Positions 25,684-34,098 of a DNA stretch of 59,591 nucleotides are shown here, piece after piece; within the stretch, counting starts at the first letter, position 1, and every line of letters starts with the position of its first letter. Location of the stretch: positions 73,272-132,862 of the forward strand of contig CANIBP010000007.1 in the NCBI GenBank assembly GCA_947466075.1, given 5' to 3'. Both the position numbers and the translations under genes were made by a program. The notes beneath the pieces are model-generated. The model was not told the DNA's origin, did not search any database, and worked only from the letters and a program-made list of their open reading frames with translations. The stretch is from Verrucomicrobiaceae bacterium. GTDB lineage: Bacteria > Verrucomicrobiota > Verrucomicrobiia > Verrucomicrobiales > Verrucomicrobiaceae.

Positions 25684-26508
25684 TTACTTCTTGGCGAGGA
25701 TTTCCGTCAGCAGGCCGTCGCAGGTCCTGCCGATGTCTGACACGGCGTCCTTCGAGAAGCCATCCACGGCACCTTCCATCTGCTGCAGCACGGAACCGAG
25801 CCCCTTGCCGATGGATTTGACCACATCGTGATCGCGCGTGCTCGGAGGCATCTTGGAAATTGAGTTCACAAAATGCTCCACCAGCATCGGCTGATTGAGC
25901 AGTTCAGCACGGTCGGCAGAAAAGCTCTTTTTCACAACCGAAGTAACCGAAGCCGTGCCACGCAGCCAACCACCGAGGCTGACGCACTGCGAAAGATCGA
26001 TGTCCTTCATCTGCTCCATCGTATCGCGCACGGTTTTCTGCGTCTGGTCGAATTCTTTGCGGATAGCACTCCAGTTACCCTTGTCGGCGGCGTCTAAAAT
26101 GCTCTGTGCATGCGGCAGCACCGATTTGCTAAGACCAAGGCTTTTCGCGAGAGAGATCACATCACGGCCGATGTCTTTCACCGCCTCCTTGTCCTCCGCT
26201 TGCACGGCCACGAAACCTTCCGCCACGGTGTAACCAAACAGCAGTGAAAGCTTTGTGCGATCGCTGGTCGTTGGCATCTCCTGCTTGCGCAACTCCGCAC
26301 GCCAATTCGGCTCGCCCAACTTGTCGAGCACCGAAAACACCTCGCTCGGCACCGGCACGACCACGTCATCGACAACCTTGCCTGGGAAGGCCAAGGGATC
26401 AAATTCTTCGACGCCTTTAGTGCCTTGCGGCGCGGCGGTGAGATTCAGGCTGCCGAACAGCAGCATGCCAGCCGTGAAGGCCGAGATTGAAATAGGGGGA
26501 CGGATCAT
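25684..26508 (-). CDS. Exported helical protein of unknown function
   Basis: From the ATG at 26508 the protein is 274 residues and begins with a clear signal peptide (MIRPPISISAFTAGMLLFGS, cleavage near LTAAPQ). Longer forms of the frame (to 26604) lack sense. The mature protein is mostly helical and polar, with FGYTVAEGFVAVQAEDKEAV, IGRDVISLAKSLGLSK and a cysteine pair, one in SQCVSLGG and one near the C-terminus in RTCDGLLTE, that could form a disulfide. No catalytic motif is visible. It lies 13 bases upstream of the next exported protein and probably is the first gene of the phoH-ybeY operon. Confidence 0.7.
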   Translation of the reverse strand: MIRPPISISAFTAGMLLFGSLNLTAAPQGTKGVEEFDPLAFPGKVVDDVVVPVPSEVFSVLDKLGEPNWRAELRKQEMPTTSDRTKLSLLFGYTVAEGFVAVQAEDKEAVKDIGRDVISLAKSLGLSKSVLPHAQSILDAADKGNWSAIRKEFDQTQKTVRDTMEQMKDIDLSQCVSLGGWLRGTASVTSVVKKSFSADRAELLNQPMLVEHFVNSISKMPPSTRDHDVVKSIGKGLGSVLQQMEGAVDGFSKDAVSDIGRTCDGLLTEILAKK

Positions 26509-26612
26509 AGCAGTGGGAGCAGGTTTTACAGACAGTTTGTGACGTGACAACTCAAGCCCCATAACCCCCGGATCGCAACTGGTTTGACCACCAACCGCAC
26601 GCACGGCACCAT

Positions 26613-27179
26613 CTACGGCAAACGTGGCAGCACCTCGACCACATCCGCCAGAACGCGGCCGCTGCCGTGGCGCAGCTCATTGCACCGGCCAAAAAGCATC
26701 TGGCCGCTCGTCGCGCCGAGGAGTTCGGCCAGGCGCTGATCGACGGAAACACGGAAATAGCCACGCGGATGACTGGAGTGAGGCACCGCAAAGCGTTCTA
26801 GGATCGCACCAAACGGCACTCGGCCTTCGAGCACGAGTTTCTGCGCCTCATCGGGCAATAAGTCGAGATGGATACCAATGGCACCGAACTCGATGGGTTT
26901 GCCATCGCTGCGGCGGTGCAAAACAGAGGCGCGCACGAGGTAGTTGCCGATGCGCGCACGGGCAGCGACATCGAGATCGATCTCGCAGCCATGAAACTCG
27001 CGCAGGCGTGGCGTCATGTCCTTTTCATGAACCAGCAGCGTTCGTTCCTGCTCCGCGAGTTCTTCCGGTTGGACGAAAGTCACGCGCGGTCGCGTGCTGC
27101 CGATGCCGTAAAAAAAGATCAGAGGTGCCAGGATGTCCTCGTCGGGACGTGCGGCATCGACATCAGGTGTAGCGCGCAT
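26613..27179 (-). CDS. Chorismate pyruvate-lyase-like (UbiC/DUF98 fold) protein
   Basis: The real gene is the 188-residue part starting at the ATG at 27179; the frame stays open upstream without meaning. The pattern fits the UbiC-like superfamily: ERTLLVHEKDMTPRLREFHG (about 44-63, the family's LL-x-(D/S)-x-S/M-T-x-L region), NYLVRASVLHRRSDGKPIEFG (LRxV-L-x-G-P-x-ExG region) and VPFGAILERF (PLGxIL). UbiC turns chorismate into 4-hydroxybenzoate and pyruvate. Similarity is by pattern, so the product could differ. The gene overlaps the 3' end of the radical SAM gene by 17 bases, a strong sign of coupled expression. Confidence 0.7.
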   Translation of the reverse strand: MRATPDVDAARPDEDILAPLIFFYGIGSTRPRVTFVQPEELAEQERTLLVHEKDMTPRLREFHGCEIDLDVAARARIGNYLVRASVLHRRSDGKPIEFGAIGIHLDLLPDEAQKLVLEGRVPFGAILERFAVPHSSHPRGYFRVSVDQRLAELLGATSGQMLFGRCNELRHGSGRVLADVVEVLPRLP

Positions 27180-28527
27180 ATTGGCGGTGCTGTGGCAGGA
27201 AAAAGTCGTGTAGCAAGCGGTCCACTTGGAGCAAACCATCACGGGTGAGTGTGATGCCGTTAGCGTCGAGCGTGGCAAAGCCTTCCTTCGCGAGATAGTC
27301 AAGTTGCGGCCCGAAATGCTTGCGAGGATCTTCGCCAAACTTTTTGATGTAATAGTCAAACTCGCTGCGACCCAGCTTGAGTTTGAGAATGAACTCACGC
27401 ACAAAACGGTCTTCGGCGGTGGTCTGATAGGCGCGGTAAATGGGCCGTTGGCCAGCATCAATCGCCTGCATGTAGGGACCGACATCGGCTTGGTTTTGAT
27501 AATGCACACCGCCGAGATGGCCAAATGAAGCAACGCCACTGCTCAAAAGATCAGCACCTTCCCACAAGGAGTCGCGATAGACGAATTTAATGCGTTGGGG
27601 GTCTTTCACCACGGTATAGGCGCTAGTGACGGTGTAGCCAACCTTTTGGAATTCATCGAACGCGTAACTGACCCAATCGCGTTTCGTCTGCCAGTCGGCC
27701 ACCGGCGCGGTGACCTTTCCCTCCGCCTTCATCTGCTGATACATGGTGGTATTGAAGGGCACCTCCATCTGATAAATCGTCACTGCATCTGGCTGCATGG
27801 CAACGGCCTTCGCCACGGTGTCCTTCCAGTTCGCTGCTGTCTCGTTCATCATGCCAGCGATGAGGTCGATATTGATGTGTTCAAAGCCGAGCGTGCGAGC
27901 AAAACGATACGCTTTGTCGATCTCACCGCTACGATGGGCACGACCATTGGTTTCGAGAATGTGGTCGTCAAAATTTTCCACGCCAAGACTCAAGCGCGTG
28001 ACACCAATTTCGCGAATACCAGTGAGCTTGACCTCGTTCAGTGTGCCGGGCTCGGCCTCGAAGGCCACTTCCGCCGCGCCTTCCCATGAAACGAGATCCT
28101 TCATGCGGTTCGTGAGATCTTTGAGCTGCGGCACCGAGAGATAGCTCGGCGTGCCGCCACCGAAGTAAACAAAGTGTGCCTTACGGCCCTTCAGATATGG
28201 CTGGCTGGCAAAGCTCGCCATCTCACGCATTCCCGCATCGATGTAGGCTTTCACTTCCTGCGCATTTTTATCGGTATAGACCTTGAAGTAGCAGAAATGG
28301 CAACGCTTACGGCAGAATGGAATATGAAAATAGACACCGAGCGGAATGTTCGTCGGCGCAGGGCGTTGCAGCACTTCCTCGACGAGCGAAACCTGATCCG
28401 GCTTCCAAAACGAGAAGGGCGGGTAGTTTGAGACGAAGTAATTGCCGACCTCGGTCTGTTCGACCTTCTTCGGCGCGTTGGCTTCGGTCGCTGCCGAAGC
28501 CAGCGGGGAATCGAGGGTGGTTTGCAT
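27163..28527 (-). CDS. HemN/HemW-like radical SAM protein
   Basis: The 454-residue protein is a coproporphyrinogen-III-oxidase-type radical SAM enzyme. The cluster motif is CRKRCHFC (residues 72-79, CxxxCxxC), preceded by GVYFHIPF. FVYFGGGTPSYL (GGTP SAM-binding motif), EAEPGTL, RLSLGVENFDDHIL and NIDLIAGMMNE are also typical, and a HemN C-terminal domain follows. The residues after the cluster (YFKV) differ from HemW (CDF) and from HemN (CxCxC). True oxidase, haem-chaperone, haem-degrading or methyltransferase roles are all possible. Its coupling to a chorismate-lyase-like gene argues for an aromatic or quinone-like product rather than haem alone. Confidence 0.88.
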   Translation of the reverse strand: MQTTLDSPLASAATEANAPKKVEQTEVGNYFVSNYPPFSFWKPDQVSLVEEVLQRPAPTNIPLGVYFHIPFCRKRCHFCYFKVYTDKNAQEVKAYIDAGMREMASFASQPYLKGRKAHFVYFGGGTPSYLSVPQLKDLTNRMKDLVSWEGAAEVAFEAEPGTLNEVKLTGIREIGVTRLSLGVENFDDHILETNGRAHRSGEIDKAYRFARTLGFEHINIDLIAGMMNETAANWKDTVAKAVAMQPDAVTIYQMEVPFNTTMYQQMKAEGKVTAPVADWQTKRDWVSYAFDEFQKVGYTVTSAYTVVKDPQRIKFVYRDSLWEGADLLSSGVASFGHLGGVHYQNQADVGPYMQAIDAGQRPIYRAYQTTAEDRFVREFILKLKLGRSEFDYYIKKFGEDPRKHFGPQLDYLAKEGFATLDANGITLTRDGLLQVDRLLHDFFLPQHRQYARYT

Positions 28528-28601
28528 GATTGGGGGAAACTAAGATACGACTGTGCCAGTCTAGTTCTAGAACGAAAGTTGCCAAGCAAAGCCTCGCACG
28601 G

Positions 28602-31148
28602 CTATTTCCCCCGCGCCAATACCACGCGGAAGCCGATCGTGTTCCGCCGCGTCTCAGGCGGTACGGGCATGCGAGCGGAAGCCAGCAACTCCTCCTGAGC
28701 GGCAGTGCGCCAGTTGCCGCCACGCGTGGTGCCCAGTGCAGGTTTCGCAAGTTCACCCGGTTTGACGGCAGAAACTGGCTCGTAATCCGTATCAACCCAC
28801 TCGGAAACGTTGCCAGCGAGTCCGCTGATGCCACGCTCATTTGTCTGCAACGCCGTCACCGGCGCCAAGAACGGGAACTTGTCCTCATAGCCGGCAATAG
28901 CGCTGTCTAGGCTGGCTTTGCGCGCAGAATTGATGTCCGCAAGATTGTCCACGCCATTGGGCGGTGGCCATTCAAAGCCCCACGGGTAAATGCCACGGAT
29001 GCGCCCGTTGCGTTCTTCCGGCGTGGCACCGCGTTCGAGTGGCAGACCGACGGCACGGCTCCATTCCTCATCCGTCGGCAGGCGGTACACGTCCTTTGCT
29101 CCGATCAGGCCGGCATTGCGCTCGCGTTCGGTCAGCCAGGCGCAAAAGGCCCGCGCTTCATTGCGATCCACACCCGCCACCGGCAGCGATCCACCTTTGT
29201 TGCCGTTGTCATCCACCCGTCCAGGCCTGCGGGACTGCGTCGCTTTGGAAAATTCGATGTAATCGCGATGCCGAATCTCCCATGCGGAGATCATCACATC
29301 ACCCAGCGGCACAAAGTTCATCCCCAGGCTGTTCGCTTTCCATTGGCGGCCAAAGGTCACCGCCTTGCGCGTCTGCATGTCGGCAAACAATTCCGCCTGC
29401 TCTCCCTCCTTCACTTCACCTTCAAGCACCACATCGGCAAAGCCCTCTTCGTGCAATTCAAACTCCACCGGTCCCGTGCGCACGCGCGGTAATTCCAGCG
29501 GCGTCTCGCCAAGAAACTCCTCATGCAGGAAGACGCGCACTTTCTCCGGCTGACTGCGGATGATCACACTGCCGTAGGTCTGGCGTTCCACGCGCAGTAA
29601 GAACGCACGCCAGTTCTTCTCCTCACTCCCATTCGTCTCAGTCTCACGGCCATCCGGCATTTCATCTGCAACTGGTTGGCCGCTCTCGACAAAATGAAAC
29701 GGCTCCACTTCATAGTGATGCTCCTGACTCAAAAAAGCCTCATTGCGATCACGTTCCGTCAGCCAGTAGCGAAACGCCTCCGCATCGCTATCTGGCACAA
29801 CAACGAGATAGGGCGTTTCCTGCTCTTTCCCTTGCTGAAAGCGCACCACTTTACCCTCAAACGACCGACCCGTGGCCTCCAGGAAACGACGGAAAAATTT
29901 CATCTCCACGGGATCGGCGCTGACGTGGCCTCCCTGTCCTGGCTTGAACACCATGCCAAGGCTATTCACCCAACGCTCGCCTTTCTGTGGCAGGCGCGAT
30001 GCATCCATTTTCAAATCAAACACCGCCGGCTTCTCATCGGAAGCGATGTGCTCGATCTCGACCTGCTTGTGACCCGGCATCCGCAGTTGGTAGATCACCG
30101 GCACGCCCTCGGCGGGATCAAGTTCCAACGGTGTCACGCCGAGTTGCTCTTCGCCCGCAAACACCACCGCCCCCGGCGGTGTCGTCATGATCTTCAAACG
30201 TGGCACGCTGTGATTCATCGCCACCATCGTTCTTGCGCGCTGGTTTTGCGCCAGCCACATGCCAAAGCCTACCGCCAGCACCAGCGCCACCGAACCAGCA
30301 GCGATCCATGACCACATCAGCTTGCGTGAGGAAGGCAGTGGCTCACCGCGCAGCGCCTGCGCCATCTCGCGCGCGCTTACAAAGCGCTGCTTCGCCTTCG
30401 GCGCACAGGCCGTGCAGATGGCGTCATGCAACCTGCGCCACAATTCCAGATCCGCCCCTGTCTCCGAGCACGACGGAATATCTGGGAAATCCAGCCGGTC
30501 CTTCCCCGTGCTCGCCTCATACAGCACCATACCGAGCGAAAAAATATCTGACGCCGCAGTCCCTGGCCCTTCCGGTGCCACAAAGCCTTCCGTGCCCACA
30601 AAACTGCGCTGTCCCAGCAACGCCACCAGCCCGATATCCGCGAGTCGGCCAATGCCATCGATGAAAATCAGATTCGACGGCTTCACGTCGCGGTGAATGA
30701 GTTGATTGCGATGCAGGTAATCGAGCCCCTCCGCAATCGTCGCTCCCAGTTTGATGCATGCATCTGCCGAGACACGCTTGTCCCGCCGCATCTGCAAACC
30801 CAGCGTGTGTGGCTTGTAAGTCGCTGCGTCGATGTCACGGCCAGTCTCCAAATCGTCCGCCAGCTCCATCACATAATAATAGAAGCCCTCCTGGTCGCTG
30901 CGCCCCACCTGCAAAATCGGCACCAATCCTTCGTGACGACGCGAGATCGGCTCAAAACGTTTCAGCGCCTCGAACTCACGCTCAAAGGCGTCTGGATTAT
31001 CGTAATCCTCCCGCCACACCACTTTCACCGCCCGCAATACCCCCGTCACACTCCGCGCTAACCACACTTCACCAAACGCGCCACGCCCAATGAGGCGGAG
31101 CGTCTCATGATCACGAATGTTCGGCGGCGTACGTGACGAGGACTGCAT
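28602..31148 (-). CDS. Transmembrane Ser/Thr protein kinase with PEGA and SUMF1-like domains
   Basis: The 848-residue protein has a complete kinase domain (about 15-270): GRGAFGEV at 21-28, Lys42 in AVKVV, HRDVKPSN at 152-159, DIG at 171-173 in place of DFG, and APE at 191-193. A transmembrane helix follows (about 279-300). The extracytoplasmic part has PEGA repeats (PPGAVVFAGEEQLGVTPLEL near 325, QPEKVRVFLHEEFLGETPLEL near 545), an incomplete SUMF1-like unit in between (NSLGMVFKPG, SDAEAFRYWLTERDR), and a C-terminal SUMF1/FGE-like domain (NSLGMNFVPLGD, RLPTDEEWSRA, GNVSEWVDTD, RRNTIGFRVV). The catalytic cysteines of sulfatase-maturing FGE are absent near the end, so it is probably a sensor or lectin-like domain. 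Confidence 0.93.
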   Translation of the reverse strand: MQSSSRTPPNIRDHETLRLIGRGAFGEVWLARSVTGVLRAVKVVWREDYDNPDAFEREFEALKRFEPISRRHEGLVPILQVGRSDQEGFYYYVMELADDLETGRDIDAATYKPHTLGLQMRRDKRVSADACIKLGATIAEGLDYLHRNQLIHRDVKPSNLIFIDGIGRLADIGLVALLGQRSFVGTEGFVAPEGPGTAASDIFSLGMVLYEASTGKDRLDFPDIPSCSETGADLELWRRLHDAICTACAPKAKQRFVSAREMAQALRGEPLPSSRKLMWSWIAAGSVALVLAVGFGMWLAQNQRARTMVAMNHSVPRLKIMTTPPGAVVFAGEEQLGVTPLELDPAEGVPVIYQLRMPGHKQVEIEHIASDEKPAVFDLKMDASRLPQKGERWVNSLGMVFKPGQGGHVSADPVEMKFFRRFLEATGRSFEGKVVRFQQGKEQETPYLVVVPDSDAEAFRYWLTERDRNEAFLSQEHHYEVEPFHFVESGQPVADEMPDGRETETNGSEEKNWRAFLLRVERQTYGSVIIRSQPEKVRVFLHEEFLGETPLELPRVRTGPVEFELHEEGFADVVLEGEVKEGEQAELFADMQTRKAVTFGRQWKANSLGMNFVPLGDVMISAWEIRHRDYIEFSKATQSRRPGRVDDNGNKGGSLPVAGVDRNEARAFCAWLTERERNAGLIGAKDVYRLPTDEEWSRAVGLPLERGATPEERNGRIRGIYPWGFEWPPPNGVDNLADINSARKASLDSAIAGYEDKFPFLAPVTALQTNERGISGLAGNVSEWVDTDYEPVSAVKPGELAKPALGTTRGGNWRTAAQEELLASARMPVPPETRRNTIGFRVVLARGK

Positions 31149-31246
31149 GAAGGAGGTTGGAATGAGTAATTACACTTCAACCCCGCCGCCTTGTCGAGTT
31201 GCGAAGTCACAAAAAGCACAAAAGACGAAAAGACTGCTGAGCCTAG

Positions 31247-32212
31247 CTACTCCCCGCTTTTTGGATCAAACGCGTCACGTAAGCCGTCGCCGAGGAAGTT
31301 GAGAGCGAGGAGGCTAGCGGACATGAGGAAGGCGGGGAAAACAAGGAGCCACCATTTGCTTTCGAGCGGGTTGATGACCTGCGCGCCATCTTTGAGCAGC
31401 GAACCCCAGCTTGCGGCGGGGTCTTCGATGCCGAGACCGAGGAAACTGAGGAAGGATTCGTCGAGGATGACGGCGGGTATCGTTAGCGTGAGGTAGGTGA
31501 GGATGATGGTGCTCAGGTTCGGCAGCAAATGGCGACGCAACACGCCCCAACTGCTCTGTCCCATCGCGCGGGAAGCGGTGACAAATGTCATTTCTCGCAA
31601 CACGAGCACCTGCCCGCGGACAATACGAGCCATGGTGAGCCATTCGACGAGTCCGAGCGAAACGATCATCACCAGCACCTTCGAGTAGGCTTTCCAGTCG
31701 CTCATGATGGCGGCGAGATTGGGGGAATTGTTCTTCTGCGCGAGCAAGCGCCAGCCGTCGATCCATTCCTTCACGTAGTCATCGAGCGCAGCGATGAGGA
31801 TCATGATAAACAAGATGCGCGGCACGGATTGCAGCACTTCTACCGTGCGCATCATCAGCGCATCGATTCGACCACCCGCGTAGCCGCTGATCATGCCGTA
31901 AAGCGTGCCGATCACGAGACTGATAAGCGCGCCAACCAGACCAACACCGAGCGAAACGCGCGCACCGGCCAGCAGGCGGTAGAGCATGTCCTGGCCATTT
32001 ACATCTGTGCCTAGGAAATGCTGTGATGAAGGCGGAACGAAAGAGGCGCTACTGGTGACTTTCAAAGACGCAGGCAACAGCATCGGCACGACGATGGCGA
32101 TAAGCGACAATCCGGCGAGAAAACCAAGCGCGATGATCGCAGCACGGTTGCGCTTGAGGATCTGCCAGCCATCAGGCCGTGCGATTCGTGTTGGTGCAGC
32201 GGCATCAGGCAT
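31247..32212 (-). CDS. Oligopeptide-type ABC transporter permease (OppC-like)
   Basis: The start is the ATG at 32212 (MPDAAAPTRIARPDGWQIL); the frame is open to 32320 but that part is an out-of-frame shadow of the neighbouring gene. The 321-residue permease has the N-terminal OppC segment with RNRAAIIALGFLAGLSLIAI, a periplasmic loop containing HFLGTDVNGQDMLYRLLAGARVSLGVGL (split here by membrane topology), and the EAA loop FVTASRAMGQSSWGVLRRHLLPN near residues 230-255. It pairs with the OppB-like gene, overlapping it by 8 bases. No ATPase or binding protein is adjacent. The substrate may be peptides, nickel or sugars. Confidence 0.9.
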   Translation of the reverse strand: MPDAAAPTRIARPDGWQILKRNRAAIIALGFLAGLSLIAIVVPMLLPASLKVTSSASFVPPSSQHFLGTDVNGQDMLYRLLAGARVSLGVGLVGALISLVIGTLYGMISGYAGGRIDALMMRTVEVLQSVPRILFIMILIAALDDYVKEWIDGWRLLAQKNNSPNLAAIMSDWKAYSKVLVMIVSLGLVEWLTMARIVRGQVLVLREMTFVTASRAMGQSSWGVLRRHLLPNLSTIILTYLTLTIPAVILDESFLSFLGLGIEDPAASWGSLLKDGAQVINPLESKWWLLVFPAFLMSASLLALNFLGDGLRDAFDPKSGE

Positions 32213-33125
32213 AAAGTTTGATGCGTTTGTCCAGCAGCGTGTAGAGCACATCCACGAACAGGTTGAAGACCACGAGCAGCACGCAGTAAACGATGACGGC
32301 ACCGCCAAGCAGGAAGACATCGCGGTTTTGAATCGAGTTCACGAAGATCATGCCGGCCCCAGAGATATTGAAGACGCTCTCAACAATCATCGAGCCAGTG
32401 AGTAGATGCGCTGCGAGAGGCCCAAGGAAGGTGACAACGGGCAGAATCGCCACTTTGACCGCATGTTTGGCCACCGCCTGCGTTTCGGTGAGACCTTTGG
32501 CGCGAGCGGTGCGCAGGAAGTCGCTTTTTAAAACATCCAGCAGGCTGTTGCGCATCAAACGAGCGACGTAGGCGATGTAGGGCGCGGCAAGACATATCGC
32601 AGGTAAGATCATCTGCTGAAACGTGCCCCAGCCGCCGACGGGGAGCCAACCGAGCCAAAGCGCGACGACGGCGATCAAAAACGGGCCACTGATGAACGAT
32701 GGAATCGAGATGCTCAGCAACGCACCGAACATGGCCGTGCGGTCAATCCAGGTGTCCTTCTTCATCGCGGCCAGACTGCCAAGGAAAACGCCTGCACAAC
32801 TCGCGATCACAAACGCCAGCGAACCAAGCGCGAAGGAGTTCGGCATTTTTTGCCGCAGCAGTTCGGAAACACGCCAATCGCGATAGCGGGTGGATAAACC
32901 AAGATCAAAACGCACCAGCGAGCCGACATAGGCGGTGTATTGCTCCCACACGGTACCGTTGAGCTTGTAGCGTGTGAGTAGCGCCTCTTTGATATGCGGC
33001 GGCGGCTCTTTCTCCTTGTCAAACGGCCCACCCTTCGTGATCCGTGCGAGCACAAACGTGATCGAGATCACGCAGAAGATCACAATCACGCTGCTGAAGG
33101 CGCGGCGAAGGAGGAAGCTGAACAT
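32205..33125 (-). CDS. Oligopeptide-type ABC transporter permease (OppB-like)
   Basis: A 306-residue permease of the OppB/DppB family. The first helix (about 9-29) is followed by a periplasmic loop with GPFDKEKEPPPHIKEALLTR and LNGTVWEQYTAYVGSLVRFDLG. The cytoplasmic EAA loop is FLRTARAKGLTETQAVAKHAVK around residues 195-220, and FNISGAGMIFVNSIQNRD lies near the C-terminus, all diagnostic. It forms a heterodimer with the OppC-like protein encoded next. Only the two permeases are present, so the ATPases and solute-binding protein must lie elsewhere. A heptamer DNA repeat precedes the gene. Confidence 0.9.
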   Translation of the reverse strand: MFSFLLRRAFSSVIVIFCVISITFVLARITKGGPFDKEKEPPPHIKEALLTRYKLNGTVWEQYTAYVGSLVRFDLGLSTRYRDWRVSELLRQKMPNSFALGSLAFVIASCAGVFLGSLAAMKKDTWIDRTAMFGALLSISIPSFISGPFLIAVVALWLGWLPVGGWGTFQQMILPAICLAAPYIAYVARLMRNSLLDVLKSDFLRTARAKGLTETQAVAKHAVKVAILPVVTFLGPLAAHLLTGSMIVESVFNISGAGMIFVNSIQNRDVFLLGGAVIVYCVLLVVFNLFVDVLYTLLDKRIKLYA

Positions 33126-33133
33126 TGGGAAAA

Positions 33134-33168
33134 TGTCGAATGACGAAGGCGGAATGTCGAATGCTCAA
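33134..33168. repeat. Degenerate heptamer repeat (5 x 7 bases) between methyltransferase and permease genes
   Basis: Five consecutive 7-base units read tgtcgaa, tgacgaa, ggcggaa, tgtcgaa, tgctcaa, consensus TGNCGAA. The array fills almost the whole gap between the OppB-like start (33125) and the methyltransferase stop (33169). The reverse complement, TTCGNCA, matches the heptamer array inside PSD1 protein 3. This looks like a genome-wide simple repeat family rather than a binding site, but that is inference. Confidence 0.55.
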
Positions 33169-34026
33169 TCAGGCGAGCCACCACGCAAAACTGCCGCTGG
33201 GGACAGGCAGAACCTTGGCGGCACCACGGAGCTGCATCTCGCCATGCTCCACTTCGCCGCCATTGCGTCCGAATTGCTGCAGGAGCATGTGATGCAAAGA
33301 GATAGGCGTGAGTTCCGGCGTGTGGCAGGACAGCAGCACTCCTAGTGGCTGCGGTGACATGAGCTTGCCAAGCAACGCGAGCAGCGGCGGCAGATCGTTT
33401 TCGATCTTGAAGACCTCTCCCTTCGCACCGCGGCCGTAACTCGGCGGATCGAGGATGAGCAGGTCGTATTGGCGCTCGCGACGCAGTTCGCGTTCGAGAA
33501 ACTTTGACACGTCATCCACAATCCAGCGCACGGGCTTTTCTTCGAGGCCGTTTAAGGCGGCATTCTTGCGGGCCCAATCGACCATGCCCTTGGAGGCATC
33601 CACATGACAGACTTCCGCACCAGCAAGTGCTGCGGCCAATGTGCTGCCGCCGGAGTAGGCAAACAGATTGAGCACTCGCGCTGGGCGACTATTGCGCTTC
33701 GCATATTGCTCACACGTTTCGCGAATGCGCCGCCATTGATCACGCTGCTCAGGAAAGATGCCGAGATGACCGAAATCGGTCGAACTGAGCTGAAACTTGG
33801 TGTCATCGACCTCAATGGTCCAGGTTTCAGGCAAGTTATCGCGTCCACGCCATTGATTACCTCCATCGCGGAAGAACGTGGCGGTCACTTTTTGCCATTC
33901 CGCCTTGGGCAAGGTCTGCTGCCAGACGGCTTGCGCACAAGGCCGTGAGAGCACGACGCTGCCAAAGCGTTCCAGCTTCTGGAAAGCGCCGCTGTCGAGG
34001 AGTTCGTAGCCGTTTGGATCAGACAT
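33169..34026 (-). CDS. RlmI-like class I SAM-dependent methyltransferase
   Basis: The 285-residue protein resembles the catalytic half of RlmI-type 23S rRNA cytosine-C5 methyltransferases. It has FGHLGIFPEQRDQWRRI, motif I VLNLFAYSGGSTLAAALAGA (about 116-135), motif II VCHVDASKGMVDWARKNAALNGL, a WIVDDV segment, and the motif IV region LLILDPPSYGRGAKGEVF. The usual N-terminal PUA domain of RlmI is not evident; the first 90 residues form a different beta-rich segment. The expected catalytic cysteine may be the one in LLSCHTPELTP. Substrate RNA is inferred from family. It lies 72 bases after gpsA on the same strand. Confidence 0.85.
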   Translation of the reverse strand: MSDPNGYELLDSGAFQKLERFGSVVLSRPCAQAVWQQTLPKAEWQKVTATFFRDGGNQWRGRDNLPETWTIEVDDTKFQLSSTDFGHLGIFPEQRDQWRRIRETCEQYAKRNSRPARVLNLFAYSGGSTLAAALAGAEVCHVDASKGMVDWARKNAALNGLEEKPVRWIVDDVSKFLERELRRERQYDLLILDPPSYGRGAKGEVFKIENDLPPLLALLGKLMSPQPLGVLLSCHTPELTPISLHHMLLQQFGRNGGEVEHGEMQLRGAAKVLPVPSGSFAWWLA

Positions 34027-34098
34027 GTGAATTGATTCCGCTCATGGCCTCAAATCGTCTTTGAATCAACGGGCGTTTGAATCTGATGGCAGATGGAA

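Noticed and set aside
27180..27539. N-terminal extension of the chorismate-lyase-like frame
   Set aside because: This part is an out-of-frame reading of the radical SAM gene; homology begins at the ATG at 27179.
28602..31148. Reading the SUMF1-like domain as an active formylglycine-generating enzyme
   Set aside because: No cysteine pair is present in the C-terminal catalytic segment (ASARMPVPPETRRNTIGF region).
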